Of a DNA stretch of 22,039 nucleotides, positions 1 through 7,289 are shown in pieces. Every line of letters begins with the position of its first letter. The first letter of the stretch is position 1. This DNA comes from JANYJJ01 sp031386065. Its GTDB lineage: Bacteria > Pseudomonadota > Gammaproteobacteria > Burkholderiales > Burkholderiaceae_C. The position numbers were made by a program, and so were the translations under genes. The notes beneath the pieces were generated by a model that did no database searches, was not told the DNA's origin, and saw nothing but the letters and a program-made list of their open reading frames with translations. The stretch is from contig JANNBZ010000151.1 of assembly GCA_031386065.1 (NCBI GenBank), positions 1 through 22,039 on the forward strand, read 5' to 3'.

Positions 1-748
1 CCTCGGCGATGGTGGGCAACTCGGGGATCGCGGCGCTGCGCTGTGCGCTGGTCACGGCCAGCGCCTTCAGCTTGCCGGCCTTGATCTGCGGCAGCGCCGA
101 CGGCAGGTTGTCGAACATCAGGTCCATCGTGCCGCCGATCAGGTCAAGCAGCGCCGGGCCCGAGCCGCGGTACGGAAAGTGGACCAGGAAGGTGCCGGTC
201 ATGCTCTTGAACAATTCGCCGCTCAGGTGAATCGACGTGCCGTTGCCGCTGGAGGCCATGTTCAGTTTGCCGGGGTTCGCGCGGGCATAGCGAATCAGGT
301 CGGGCACGCTGGCGATCTTCAGTGCCTCGGCCTTGGCCGGGTTCATCACCAGCACGTTGGGCACGCCGGCCACCAGGGTGATCGGCGCGAAGTCCTTGAT
401 CGGGTCGAACGGCATCTTCGGGTACAGCGACTGGTTGATGCCGTGCGTGCCCACCGTGCCCATCAGCAACGTGTAGCCGTCGGCCGCCGATTTGGCCACC
501 TGGTCGGCACCCACATTGCCGCCGGCACCGGGCTTGTTGTCGACGATGAAGGTCTGGCCGAAGGCCTTGCCCAGCTCAGGTGCCAGCGCGCGCGCCAGGA
601 TGTCGGTGGTGCCGCCGGGCGCGAACGGCACCACGATGCGCACCGGCTTGTTCGGCCAGGCAGCCTGCGCGAACACGGCAGTCGGCAGCAGCGACGACGA
701 GGCGGCGACAAGAAGATGGCGGCGCTGAATGGCGAGCGTGGCAGGCAT
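1..748 (-). CDS. Bug/TctC-family tripartite tricarboxylate transporter substrate-binding protein, partial
   Basis: Reading the minus strand from the ATG at 748 gives an uninterrupted frame that leaves the window at base 1 after 249 codons, so the C-terminal quarter or so is missing. The N-terminus has QRRHLLVAA, a hydrophobic stretch and a likely signal-peptidase site FAQA/AWPN, so the product should be periplasmic. The RRHLL start is loosely Tat-like but could be Sec. The mature part begins PNKPVRIVVPFAPGG, then has the Bug hallmark segments DNKPGAGGNVGAD and ADGYTLLMGT, and PYRGSGPALLDLIGG near the break. Bug proteins bind carboxylates and other small solutes for TTT transporters or signalling; the ligand cannot be read from sequence. 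No TctA or TctB gene is visible, which is common for orphan Bug genes. No strong ribosome-binding site is seen before the ATG. Confidence 0.93.
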   Translation of the reverse strand, partial: MPATLAIQRRHLLVAASSSLLPTAVFAQAAWPNKPVRIVVPFAPGGTTDILARALAPELGKAFGQTFIVDNKPGAGGNVGADQVAKSAADGYTLLMGTVGTHGINQSLYPKMPFDPIKDFAPITLVAGVPNVLVMNPAKAEALKIASVPDLIRYARANPGKLNMASSGNGTSIHLSGELFKSMTGTFLVHFPYRGSGPALLDLIGGTMDLMFDNLPSALPQIKAGKLKALAVTSAQRSAAIPELPTIAE

Positions 749-950
749 GGTGGACGTGCTTTCGGCAGGTGGACGGAGGGTCAGACTGCCGCAGTGTGGG
801 CCAGGCACTGATCGCCCGAGCACCGGACTTGCCCGGCCCGCGTGGCTTTTTCAAGCTGCCTGCATGAACTCCGCTGCGGCAGCACGCCGGTCAGCGGCCT
901 GATGCGCGGCCACCTTGACGGGACGCGTCGCGGCGCTCGCGCTGTCGAAT

Positions 951-1017
951 AAAAGAAGGGGAGCGGGACCGAGCGCCGGGGACTCGCTCTTATCCCTCCC
1001 CGGCCGGCACGCTCCCC
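951..1017 (-). terminator. Two-tier intrinsic terminator closing the small-ORF transcription unit
   Basis: On the minus strand an outer stem pairs GGGGAGCG (1017-1010) with CGCTCCCC (965-958), 8 of 8 bases. An inner stem pairs CCGGGGA (1003-997) with TCCCCGG (982-976), 7 of 7. The stem is followed at once by TTCTTTTATT (957-948). On the plus strand no T-run follows, so it acts on minus-strand transcription. It lies 41 bases after the stop of the 60-aa ORF. Confidence 0.72.
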
Positions 1018-1058
1018 GTGATGTCAATCGTCAGCGGCGTCGCGGGTGGCGCCCGCGT

Positions 1059-1241
1059 TCACCTCAGGCCGATGGCACCGGAAGGCTGAAACAGGGACAG
1101 CTGCGCGGGCGCGCGCCCGGACTGCAGAACCTGGCTCGTGCGGTTGACCGGGAACAGCGCGTCGCGCCGTTGCAGTGCTGCCGCAGAGGGGCGAACCGGG
1201 TCGAGCACACGGGGGCTGTGGGATGGGGTAGGCATTTTCAT
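1059..1241 (-). CDS. Small hypothetical protein, 60 aa (second ORF of tandem pair)
   Basis: I do not recognise this gene. It starts ATG-AAA-ATG at 1241, 16 bases after the stop of the upstream 74-aa ORF on the same strand, and ends with TGA at 1059. The product is basic, rich in Arg, Pro, Ser and Ala, with no Cys or Trp and no membrane segment or signal peptide. It begins MKMPTPSHSPRV and ends QPSGAIGLR. Codon third positions are largely G or C, as in the neighbours. The ribosome-binding site is weak (GAG a few bases upstream), so it may depend on coupling to the first ORF. The case for a real gene rests on position: a sigma-54-like promoter upstream and a good terminator downstream on the same strand. 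It could also be chance ORF content in a non-coding RNA. Confidence 0.45.
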   Translation of the reverse strand: MKMPTPSHSPRVLDPVRPSAAALQRRDALFPVNRTSQVLQSGRAPAQLSLFQPSGAIGLR

Positions 1242-1257
1242 GGTCTCGGCTTTCGGC

Positions 1258-1482
1258 TCAGCGGGCGCTGATTTCGGTGGCGGCCCAGGCCGGATCGTCC
1301 GGCACCAGGGCTTGTGTGGCGCGGCGGATCCAGCCGCTCAGGTCCAGCGCCTGGGGCAGTCGGCTGGCGGCCGGTTGCGCCAGGCGCAGCACGGATGAAA
1401 TCCCGCTGCGCGCACTCGGCGTGGCGCGGCGGGTGAGGCGCTGGCTGGAAGCGGCAGCACGCAGGCGTGAAGTAATTGGCAT
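1258..1482 (-). CDS. Small hypothetical protein, 74 aa (first ORF of tandem pair)
   Basis: I do not recognise this gene. I chose the ATG at 1482 (product begins MPITSRLRAAASS) because AAGGA at 1497-1493 lies 10 bases upstream. The same frame runs open further upstream, but a sigma-54-like promoter at 1552-1568 lies within that extension, so the longer start would not be transcribed from it. The product is strongly basic with a Ser/Arg/Ala-rich N-terminal half and a C-terminal part containing LDLSGWIRRATQALVP and DPAWAATE. There is no Cys, signal peptide or membrane span. Codon use is typical of the window. A 6-bp hairpin (GCCCTG-N5-CAGGGC, 1529-1513) lies in the predicted leader about 30 bases before the ATG. 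A structural, regulatory or peptide-precursor role is possible but nothing in the sequence decides it. Confidence 0.5.
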   Translation of the reverse strand: MPITSRLRAAASSQRLTRRATPSARSGISSVLRLAQPAASRLPQALDLSGWIRRATQALVPDDPAWAATEISAR

Positions 1483-1551
1483 GGCAACGACGTCCTTGTT
1501 TCGCGGACTGCTGCCCTGACCACCAGGGCGCATCGCTTGTGCCTTTATTGG

Positions 1552-1568
1552 CGCAGCTTCCGTGCCAT
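1552..1568 (-). promoter_or_regulatory. Candidate sigma-54 (-24/-12) promoter
   Basis: The minus strand reads ATGGCACGGAAGCTGCG. The -24 box TGGCACG matches the RpoN consensus fully. The -12 GC falls at exactly the required distance, with ten bases between GG (1566-1565) and GC (1554-1553). The -12 box is CTGC rather than the ideal TTGC. Transcription would start near 1541, giving a leader of about 60 bases before the 74-aa ORF. It lies in a gene-poor region, which raises its credibility, but one such match is not proof. Confidence 0.5.
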
Positions 1569-1692
1569 TGCATTCGGCCGCAATGCGGGGGAATTTAGGC
1601 CGCAATTCGAAGCCGGCGTTCGCGTGACCGACCGAAAGCGTTGCTTTTGCTGCGGGTCGGTTGCCAAAATTGCGCCAAGCGGTGAGCCGGCG

Positions 1693-1716
1693 TTACACGG
1701 TTGACCGAATGTGTCA
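1693..1716. promoter_or_regulatory. Candidate upstream activator dyad for the sigma-54 unit
   Basis: TTACAC (1693-1698) and GTGTCA (1711-1716) form an inverted repeat with a 12-base spacer; 5 of 6 arm positions pair. A third half-site-like TCACAC lies at 1734-1739, 41 bases from the first. The dyad is about 130 bases upstream of the -24 element, inside the usual range for bacterial enhancer-binding proteins. A second inverted repeat, ACCGACC (1627-1633) with GGTCGGT (1655-1661), lies between dyad and promoter. No activator gene is in the window, so the assignment is by geometry only. Confidence 0.28.
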
Positions 1717-1782
1717 GCGCCGCAGCGAGCCGATCACACGCGGTGCAGGTCGATCGCCGGCGCCACGTACCCGCGCGCGAAA

Positions 1783-1858
1783 CTACAACTCCGCGCGGTA
1801 CCCGCGCACCTGTGCCTGCACGCTCACGTCGAGCACGCTGACGGCCTCGTCGAGCACC
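1783..1858 (-). pseudogene. Relic of the 3' end of the oligopeptide ABC ATPase gene, internally deleted
   Basis: These 76 bases match the intact ATPase gene at 11058 in two blocks. Bases 1808-1858 match 11281-11331 at 49 of 51 positions. Bases 1783-1807, which include the TAG stop, match 11058-11082 at 22 of 25. The segment between them in the intact gene (11083-11280, 198 bp, 66 codons) is missing, so the relic stays in frame. It reads VLDEAVSVLDVSVQAQV joined directly to RGYRAEL and stop, i.e. the D-loop after Walker B fused to the last residues. Similarity stops abruptly at 1859. The copy has no Walker A or signature motif and cannot encode a transporter subunit. Confidence 0.85.
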
Positions 1859-2041
1859 GCCGAATTCGATTGAGCTATTTCCACGACGTTCGGCGCGCCG
1901 CCGGATCAACACCCCGGTGCTGGGCGTGATATCCGCACTGCCGGGCATCGCGCCGAACACCGCACTGCAGCCACTGCTCGGCCCTGTCTACTCCGCGGCG
2001 GCGATACACAAGCACATGCGGTCGATGGCATCCGCCACCGA
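1859..2041. other. Unassigned spacer between the ABC relic and the restriction locus
   Basis: No credible gene is seen on either strand with a proper start. On the plus strand one frame is open up to a TAG at 2046-2048, reading for example TPVLGVISALPGIAPN and PLLGPVYSAAAIHKHM. It looks protein-like but has no plausible start codon until near its end and I cannot match it to a family. It may be a second gene remnant. It would converge on, and slightly overlap, the end of the metallopeptidase gene. Confidence 0.3.
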
Positions 2042-2758
2042 TCAGTAGTCCCACTCCTCGTGCTTGACCGGCAGACGATTCAGTGTCGCGCGCACATGCT
2101 GCCATTGCGGCAGGAAACGATTCATCAGTCCGATGAACCGCTCGTTGTGCGTCGGCTCCAGCAGGTGGGCCATCTCATGCACGACGATGTATTCCAGGCA
2201 CTCGGGGGGCTTCTTCGCGAGATCCGTGTTCAGCCGGATGGAACCCGTCGCCGGGTTGCAACTGCCCCACTTCGTTTTCATCCGCTGCACGAACACGCGC
2301 CCGACGCGGACGCGCATCTCGGCCTGCCACTTCGTCACGAGGCTCGGCAGCGCCGCCCGCAACTGGGCGCGGTACCAGGCATCGAGCAAGCGTTGGCAGG
2401 CAAGTTCATCCGCGCCGGGTCGCACCTGCATCACCAGCCGGTTGCGCTTGAGCCCGATGGCGGGCGGCGCGTCTCGCTCCAGCCTTTGCAGCAAGCAGCG
2501 CCGACCCCACACATGGTGGCTCTCGCGATCAAGATACTGGCGCGGCGTCTCCCGCTCCTGCGCCCGCATCCTGAGCTGTTGCGCCCTGATCCAGGCCAGC
2601 CGCGAAATCACGAACACGCGGATGGTGTCGAGCTTCATGTGCGGCGGTGCGGCGATGCGCACCCGGCCTTCTGGTGGCAGCACGCTCAGGTGCAGGTTCT
2701 TGATCTCCTTGCGGACGACGGCAACGCGCAAATCACCGAGGTCGATCCGGGCCAGCAT
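2042..2758 (-). CDS. YgjP/DUF45-family zinc metallopeptidase associated with type I restriction locus
   Basis: Product of 238 aa. It carries the family signature in order: TKWGSC at residues 162-167, then VVHEMAHL with the HExxH zinc motif at 194-198, then PTHNERF supplying the third histidine ligand (His204). It lacks a signal peptide and is expected in the cytoplasm. I chose the ATG at 2758 because its A is also the last base of the hsdR stop codon (TGATG), which implies translational coupling; a longer frame upstream lies inside hsdR. Genes of this family are often found beside hsdR in type I loci. The substrate is unknown. It might trim or degrade restriction subunits or a target made on DNA damage, but that is inference. 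The C-terminus ends VKHEEWDY. Confidence 0.9.
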   Translation of the reverse strand: MLARIDLGDLRVAVVRKEIKNLHLSVLPPEGRVRIAAPPHMKLDTIRVFVISRLAWIRAQQLRMRAQERETPRQYLDRESHHVWGRRCLLQRLERDAPPAIGLKRNRLVMQVRPGADELACQRLLDAWYRAQLRAALPSLVTKWQAEMRVRVGRVFVQRMKTKWGSCNPATGSIRLNTDLAKKPPECLEYIVVHEMAHLLEPTHNERFIGLMNRFLPQWQHVRATLNRLPVKHEEWDY

Positions 2759-5700
2759 CAGTATTCCTTCTGTGCGAAGACGATAGGGAACAGGCGGTTC
2801 ACCTCGTCGACGTCCAGCAGCACGGCGTGCATGGCCTGCTTGACCATCTGCTCGCGCGCCGGCTCGCCGCGCCAATCGTCGGGCCGATTGCGTTTGATGT
2901 TGTCGTCGAGCCGCAGCGCGAGCGCCGCGTTCGCGTCGAGTTCGCCAAACGGGGTGATCGGCTCGGCGGCCCGGTTCGCAGGCACGCGCCCCTTCAGGTT
3001 GTTGTAGAGCGCGAGCCGCCCGGGCGTGTCGAACACGGCCGGTGTGTCGTCGGCCTTGCCCGCCTGCACCCGCCCGACCAACTCCGCGATCCGCGCCAGG
3101 TACTCCTCGTACTCGACCGCCTTGACCTTGCGCAGGGCGATGATTTCATCGAGCAGCGCCGACATCTTCTCGAAGAACGCCGGGTCGGTCAGGTGCTCCT
3201 TGATGATCTTGCTCCGCACGTTGTTCTCGATGCTCTCGGCCACCGCACCGTGCTGGCCCTGGCGTTCGCCGAATGCCGTGGCGATGGCATCGGCGATGCC
3301 GGTTTTCACGATCAGGTCCAGCAAGCCCACGCCGTCGAACGGCGAAATCTGGCGCGGCGCCGACGCCTCGATGTAGGTGTCGATCAGGTGCCGCATGTCG
3401 GCCTCGAACGGCTTCAGGTCCAGCGTTTCACCTGCGGCGCGGCGGATCACCTCGCGCAAGTCGGTGTAGTGGCGCAGTTGCCGCTGCACACGCACCACGT
3501 CGGCCGCATCAAAGCCCGCAGCCGGCAGGTCATCGGCCACGTTGGCGTAGGCGCGAAGTAGCTGCACCACGCCCTTGTAAAGCGCCGCTCGCTGCGGCTC
3601 GCGCGCCTTCAGGTCGGTGGCGATCTCGGAGTTGCCGCAGAAGTAGTGGATGTGCTCCAGGTCGCTGCGCGGCGGCTGCACCGGCTCGCAAAGCAACGCC
3701 AGCACCTCGAGCGCGGTGTCGAGCCGCTCTCGCGCCACCGTCAGTCGGTCGCGCATCATCACTTCGGGGTCAGCCCCGGCGGCACTGTGGTCCAGCTCCG
3801 AGGTGTAGACAGCCAGAGCCTTCTCGACCTTCTTGAACAAGTCCTTGTAGTCGACGATGTAGCCGAAATCCTTGTCGTCGCCATCGAGCCGATTGGTGCG
3901 GCAGATGGCCTGAAAGAGGTCGTGGTCCTGCATCGACTTGTCGATGTACAGGTAGCTGCAGGGCGGCGCGTCGAAGCCGGTCAGCAGCTTGTCGACCACG
4001 ATCAGCAGCTTCATGCGCGCCGGCTCGCGGATGAACGCCGCCTTCGCCAGCTCTTCATAGCTTTCGGTCTTGCTGCGTCCCGGCTGGGCGGCCACATCTT
4101 GGAGCAACTCGGTGTAGGTGCTGTAGATGAACTGCTTGTCGCTCTCGGTGTTGGCACCGATTTCCTCCAGCGTCACGTCGCGCGTCTGAGGGTTGTAAGA
4201 GGTGACCACGGCGCAGCGGTCTTTGAACAGCGTCTTCTGGAACAGCACGAAGTACTTGCACGCTTCGTAGATGCTCGACGCCACCAGGATGGCGTTGCCA
4301 CGCTCGCTGGAAAGGCGGGGCTTCACCGCGAAGTCGAAGATGATGTCGGCGACCACGCGGTCCATGCGCGCCTTCGAGCTCAGCACGCGCTGCATCGTGC
4401 CCCACTGCTTCTTCAACTCGTCGCGCTGCCAGTCGTTCAGCGCGCGGGTCTTGGTCTCGAACCACTGGTCGATCTGCGCCGCAGAGCCCAGCTTCTGATC
4501 GATGTCGCGCGCCTCGTACACAAGATCGAGCACCACGCCGTCTTCGACCGCCTCGCTGAACTTGTAGGTGTGGATGTACTGGCCGAACACCTCCAGGCTG
4601 GTCGCCTTGTCCTGCTTGAGCAGCGGCGTGCCGGTGAAGCCGATGAACACCGCGTTCGGCATCATCGCTTTCATCGTGCGGTTGAGCCGGCCGTTCTGGG
4701 TGCGGTGGCATTCGTCGACGAAGACGAACAGCTCGCCCACGGTCGGGCTGGGCGAGGCGTTCAGTTCCGCGATGAAGCGGTCGAAGGCCGCGTCGTCCTT
4801 GCCCCGGCCACCGAGGCCGAATTTGTGCACCAGCGAACACAGCAAGCGCGGTGCGGCCTGGCCCAATTGGCGCATCAGATCGTGACCACTGCCGGTGCGG
4901 TAGATGGTTTCGCCGGCATCCGAGAAGACCCGCTGGATCTGCTTGTCGAGTTCGTCGCGGTCGGTCACGATCACAACGCGCGCATGCGGGTTGTTGGCCA
5001 GAATCCAGCGCGCCAGCAACACCATCAGGATGCTTTTGCCGGCCCCTTGCGTGTGCCAGATGATGCCGCCCTTGCGCTGCTGCACATGCGCCTGCGCCGC
5101 CTTGATGCCGAAGAACTGATGCACCCGCGGCAGCTTCTTCTGGCCGCCGTCGAACAGCACGAAGTCGCGCAACAGCTCCAGCAAGCGCTGCTTCTCGCAA
5201 AGCTTCAGCAGGTACTTGTCGAGCTTGAAACGGCTGTTGTCGGCCTCGTCTTCCTTCCAGTTCAGAAAGTACTTCTCTGGCGTTCCGACGGTGCCGTAGC
5301 GCAGGCCCTCGGAGTCGTTGCCGGCCATCACCAGTTGCACGGTGCTGAAGAACCAGGCGTTGAACTCGGGCCTCTGGTTCGACAGGCTTTGGCGGATGCC
5401 CTCGCCCACGCTGACCCGGCTGTTCTTTAGCTCCAGCACGCCGATCGCGATGCCGTTCAGGTACAGCACGATGTCGGGCCGGCGCTCGTGGCCGCCGCTG
5501 AGCGTCACTTCCTCAGCGAAGGCGAAGTGGTTCTTGTCGGCGTCGGCCCAGTCGATGAGCTGAACCGTCTCGTGCGGGCGACCGGCCTCCGCCTGCACCG
5601 GCACGCCATAGCGCAGCAGCGCATACACCGCCTCGTTGTTGCCGGCCAGCGACCGGTTTGGATACCGCGCTTCTGTTCGCAACTTGTGCAGCGCCATGCC

Positions 5701-5877
5701 GATCTGCGCTGGGCTGTATCGAGCCGCGAGGTGCCGGGTCAATAGGTGTTCCTCGATGTGGCTGTTGCGGTCACCGCGATCGGCCCAGTTACCGAGGTCG
5801 TCGTAGTGCAACTCGTCGCTCAACAGGGTTCTCACCCGGTCTTGCGTCGCGCGTTCGGGTTTGCCGATGCTGCTCAT
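2758..5877 (-). CDS. hsdR: Type I restriction enzyme R subunit (endonuclease/translocase)
   Basis: Product of 1039 aa, full length for the family. The N-terminal nuclease domain has the PD-(D/E)xK core: RRPDIVLY with Asp135, then GVLELKNS with Glu149 and Lys151. The superfamily 2 helicase motor follows: Walker A HTQGAGKS (around 275-282), motif II VDECH (387-391) and motif III GFTGTPLL (413-420). Further on are LLTGFDAP and QAICRTNRL, matching helicase motifs V and VI. All key residues are intact, so it should translocate DNA by ATP hydrolysis and cut unmethylated DNA together with HsdM and HsdS. The ATG at 5877 is preceded by GTAGGGGCC, a fair ribosome-binding site. It lies 105 bases after the AAA+ ATPase gene and overlaps the metallopeptidase gene by one base. 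Long plus-strand frames across it are antisense shadows. Confidence 0.97.
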   Translation of the reverse strand: MSSIGKPERATQDRVRTLLSDELHYDDLGNWADRGDRNSHIEEHLLTRHLAARYSPAQIGMALHKLRTEARYPNRSLAGNNEAVYALLRYGVPVQAEAGRPHETVQLIDWADADKNHFAFAEEVTLSGGHERRPDIVLYLNGIAIGVLELKNSRVSVGEGIRQSLSNQRPEFNAWFFSTVQLVMAGNDSEGLRYGTVGTPEKYFLNWKEDEADNSRFKLDKYLLKLCEKQRLLELLRDFVLFDGGQKKLPRVHQFFGIKAAQAHVQQRKGGIIWHTQGAGKSILMVLLARWILANNPHARVVIVTDRDELDKQIQRVFSDAGETIYRTGSGHDLMRQLGQAAPRLLCSLVHKFGLGGRGKDDAAFDRFIAELNASPSPTVGELFVFVDECHRTQNGRLNRTMKAMMPNAVFIGFTGTPLLKQDKATSLEVFGQYIHTYKFSEAVEDGVVLDLVYEARDIDQKLGSAAQIDQWFETKTRALNDWQRDELKKQWGTMQRVLSSKARMDRVVADIIFDFAVKPRLSSERGNAILVASSIYEACKYFVLFQKTLFKDRCAVVTSYNPQTRDVTLEEIGANTESDKQFIYSTYTELLQDVAAQPGRSKTESYEELAKAAFIREPARMKLLIVVDKLLTGFDAPPCSYLYIDKSMQDHDLFQAICRTNRLDGDDKDFGYIVDYKDLFKKVEKALAVYTSELDHSAAGADPEVMMRDRLTVARERLDTALEVLALLCEPVQPPRSDLEHIHYFCGNSEIATDLKAREPQRAALYKGVVQLLRAYANVADDLPAAGFDAADVVRVQRQLRHYTDLREVIRRAAGETLDLKPFEADMRHLIDTYIEASAPRQISPFDGVGLLDLIVKTGIADAIATAFGERQGQHGAVAESIENNVRSKIIKEHLTDPAFFEKMSALLDEIIALRKVKAVEYEEYLARIAELVGRVQAGKADDTPAVFDTPGRLALYNNLKGRVPANRAAEPITPFGELDANAALALRLDDNIKRNRPDDWRGEPAREQMVKQAMHAVLLDVDEVNRLFPIVFAQKEY

Positions 5878-5982
5878 ATGGCCCCTACGTCCGATGGATA
5901 CATCGGCCGGTCCCCCGAGGGGAGCAGCCTTGCTTGGGGCGGCCCGGCGCGGCAGCTCATGTCGTGCCCTGGTGTCGGCGCG

Positions 5983-7176
5983 TCATGCCGCGTCGTCGTC
6001 GAGTGCCAGCAGGCCTTGCGGCGAGGGCGGTGGCCACTGGCCCGCCGCTTGGCTGTCTTCGAACCAGCGGTGCATCGCGGCGTCCTCGACCGCGTATTCG
6101 CCACGGGCCGATTTCCACACCAGCGCCGGCGTGCGCTGGCGCAGCGCTTCGAGTGCCTTCTGCGCCTGCGCCACGCTCACCGGGTGCATCGTTTTCTCGC
6201 GGTAGAACTTCAGCGCATCGGCGTCATAGGGGCGAAAGCGCTGGCCCAGCGCCAGCATGCGCCACAGCACCGCCTGCTCGGTGGGTTTGAGCCCGAGGTA
6301 GTCAGACTCCATCTGCGATTCGTCGTCGCGCTGGCGTTGCAGCGCGGCCTCGCGCATCGCGGGCTCGAAGCGTCCCTCCAGCCCGGCGACAGGGCTGAGC
6401 ACCTGGCCGAGCGCCTCCATGAAGAACTGCGGGCGGTTGCCGAAGCCTTCAAACGCCGCCTGCAAGGCCGCGGCGTCTGCCGGCCGCAGATCGGGCCGCT
6501 GCGCTTCGATCAGCTGCACGATGTGGGCAAGAAAATCGACGCCCAGCGCCGGCATGCGCTGGATCTGCGAGCCATAGAACGGCGCGCCATTGGTGTTGAC
6601 CAGCCGCAGCAGCTTGTCGCGGTCGGAGCCCGACATCACCAGCATCAGCGCCACCTCGCCGGGCCGGTTCATCTGGTCGCGCGCCGATTTCAGCGCCGAC
6701 ATCGCGTTCTCGCCCGCTTCGCTGGTCAGCGCGTGCTGGGCCTCGTCGATCACCAGCGCGACCGGCTTGCCTGCGGTGTCGTGCAGCGCACGCAAGGCAT
6801 CGACCAGGGTCAGGCCGTCGACCTTGCCTATTCGGCTGGTGTCGACCTGCAGCCAGCCGCCCAGGCTCAACTTCTCGAGCCCGGCCTTCTTCGCGGTCTT
6901 GGCGACCAGCCCCAGGTGCGGCTGCAATGCCCGGCCGATGGCCTCGGCGATCAGCGCGCCGGGGTCGCGCGCGGCATCGGCCCACAGGTCGACGTACACC
7001 ACCACCGCACCGGCCCGTTCGAGCGCCGGTGCCAGATCGCCACGCAGAAAGGTGGTCTTGCCGGTGCGGCGCGGCGCAGCCAGGAACAAGCCGTTGTGCG
7101 CATCGCCGAAGTTGGTCTTGCCCTGCAGGGCGACCACGAGTTCTTCGGCCAGTGCGGTGCGGGGGTGGGCGATCAT
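5983..7176 (-). CDS. AAA+ family ATPase with C-terminal winged-helix-like region, inside the type I locus
   Basis: Product of 397 aa. Walker A is APRRTGKTT (34-42), Walker B is VALVIDEAQ (139-147), and a sensor-1-like segment MLVMSGSDRDK follows at about 178-188. The C-terminal third (from LGLKPTEQAVLWRML) has the look of a winged helix, with PVSVAQAQKALEALRQ as a possible recognition helix and ALVWKSARGEYAV as the wing; this is fold inference from pattern only. No signal peptide or membrane span is seen. I recognise a conserved proteobacterial family of about 400 aa, usually annotated only as ATP-binding protein and often standing alone. Its function is not established. It sits between hsdS (113 bases upstream) and hsdR (105 bases downstream), same strand, with its own operator cluster. 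It may regulate itself, act as a sensor or chaperone for the restriction system, or be an independent passenger. Confidence 0.88.
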   Translation of the reverse strand: MIAHPRTALAEELVVALQGKTNFGDAHNGLFLAAPRRTGKTTFLRGDLAPALERAGAVVVYVDLWADAARDPGALIAEAIGRALQPHLGLVAKTAKKAGLEKLSLGGWLQVDTSRIGKVDGLTLVDALRALHDTAGKPVALVIDEAQHALTSEAGENAMSALKSARDQMNRPGEVALMLVMSGSDRDKLLRLVNTNGAPFYGSQIQRMPALGVDFLAHIVQLIEAQRPDLRPADAAALQAAFEGFGNRPQFFMEALGQVLSPVAGLEGRFEPAMREAALQRQRDDESQMESDYLGLKPTEQAVLWRMLALGQRFRPYDADALKFYREKTMHPVSVAQAQKALEALRQRTPALVWKSARGEYAVEDAAMHRWFEDSQAAGQWPPPSPQGLLALDDDAA

Positions 7177-7178
7177 GG

Positions 7179-7227
7179 TTTATCTCAAATTATCGGGAAA
7201 GCGATAATTTATCTCTTGCGGGATAAA
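7179..7227 (-). promoter_or_regulatory. Cluster of TTATC/GATAA dyads: operator and promoter of the AAA+ ATPase gene
   Basis: Two inverted repeats lie side by side: AAATTATCG-N6-CGATAATTT (7187-7210, arms perfect over 9 bases) and TTTATC-N8-GATAAA (7208-7227). A further half-site TTTATCTC lies at 7179-7186, only two bases from the ATG codon, where the ribosome-binding site should be. Dyad centres are 19 bases apart. On the minus strand a possible promoter is TTGCTT (7233-7228), 16 bases, then TAAATT, embedded in the repeats. The segment is strikingly AT-rich against its surroundings. Occupancy would block both RNA polymerase and ribosome. The binding protein is not known; the ATPase itself, through its possible winged helix, is one candidate. 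Confidence 0.68.
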
Positions 7228-7289
7228 AAGCAATAGATCGGCGGTGAATCGGTGTTTCGGGCGGGTTAGTGACCAGGCTGACCGGGGCA

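Noticed and set aside
915..1398. Plus-strand ORFs of 118 and 86 aa across the small-ORF unit
   Set aside because: Composition is unlike protein, there are no ribosome-binding sites, and promoter and terminator signals in this region point to the minus strand.
1238..1573. 111-aa minus-strand frame overlapping the 74-aa ORF
   Set aside because: Composition is Pro/Arg/Gln/Cys-rich shadow, and no ribosome-binding site is seen; the overlapping 74-aa frame has one.
1595..1960. 121-aa minus-strand frame
   Set aside because: It crosses the ABC relic in the wrong frame and is dominated by Arg/Gly; the relic's true frame is different.
3646..5430. 594-aa plus-strand frame antisense to hsdR
   Set aside because: It is His/Val/Arg/Gln-rich shadow translation typical of the strand opposite a GC-rich gene, and hsdR on the minus strand has every expected motif.
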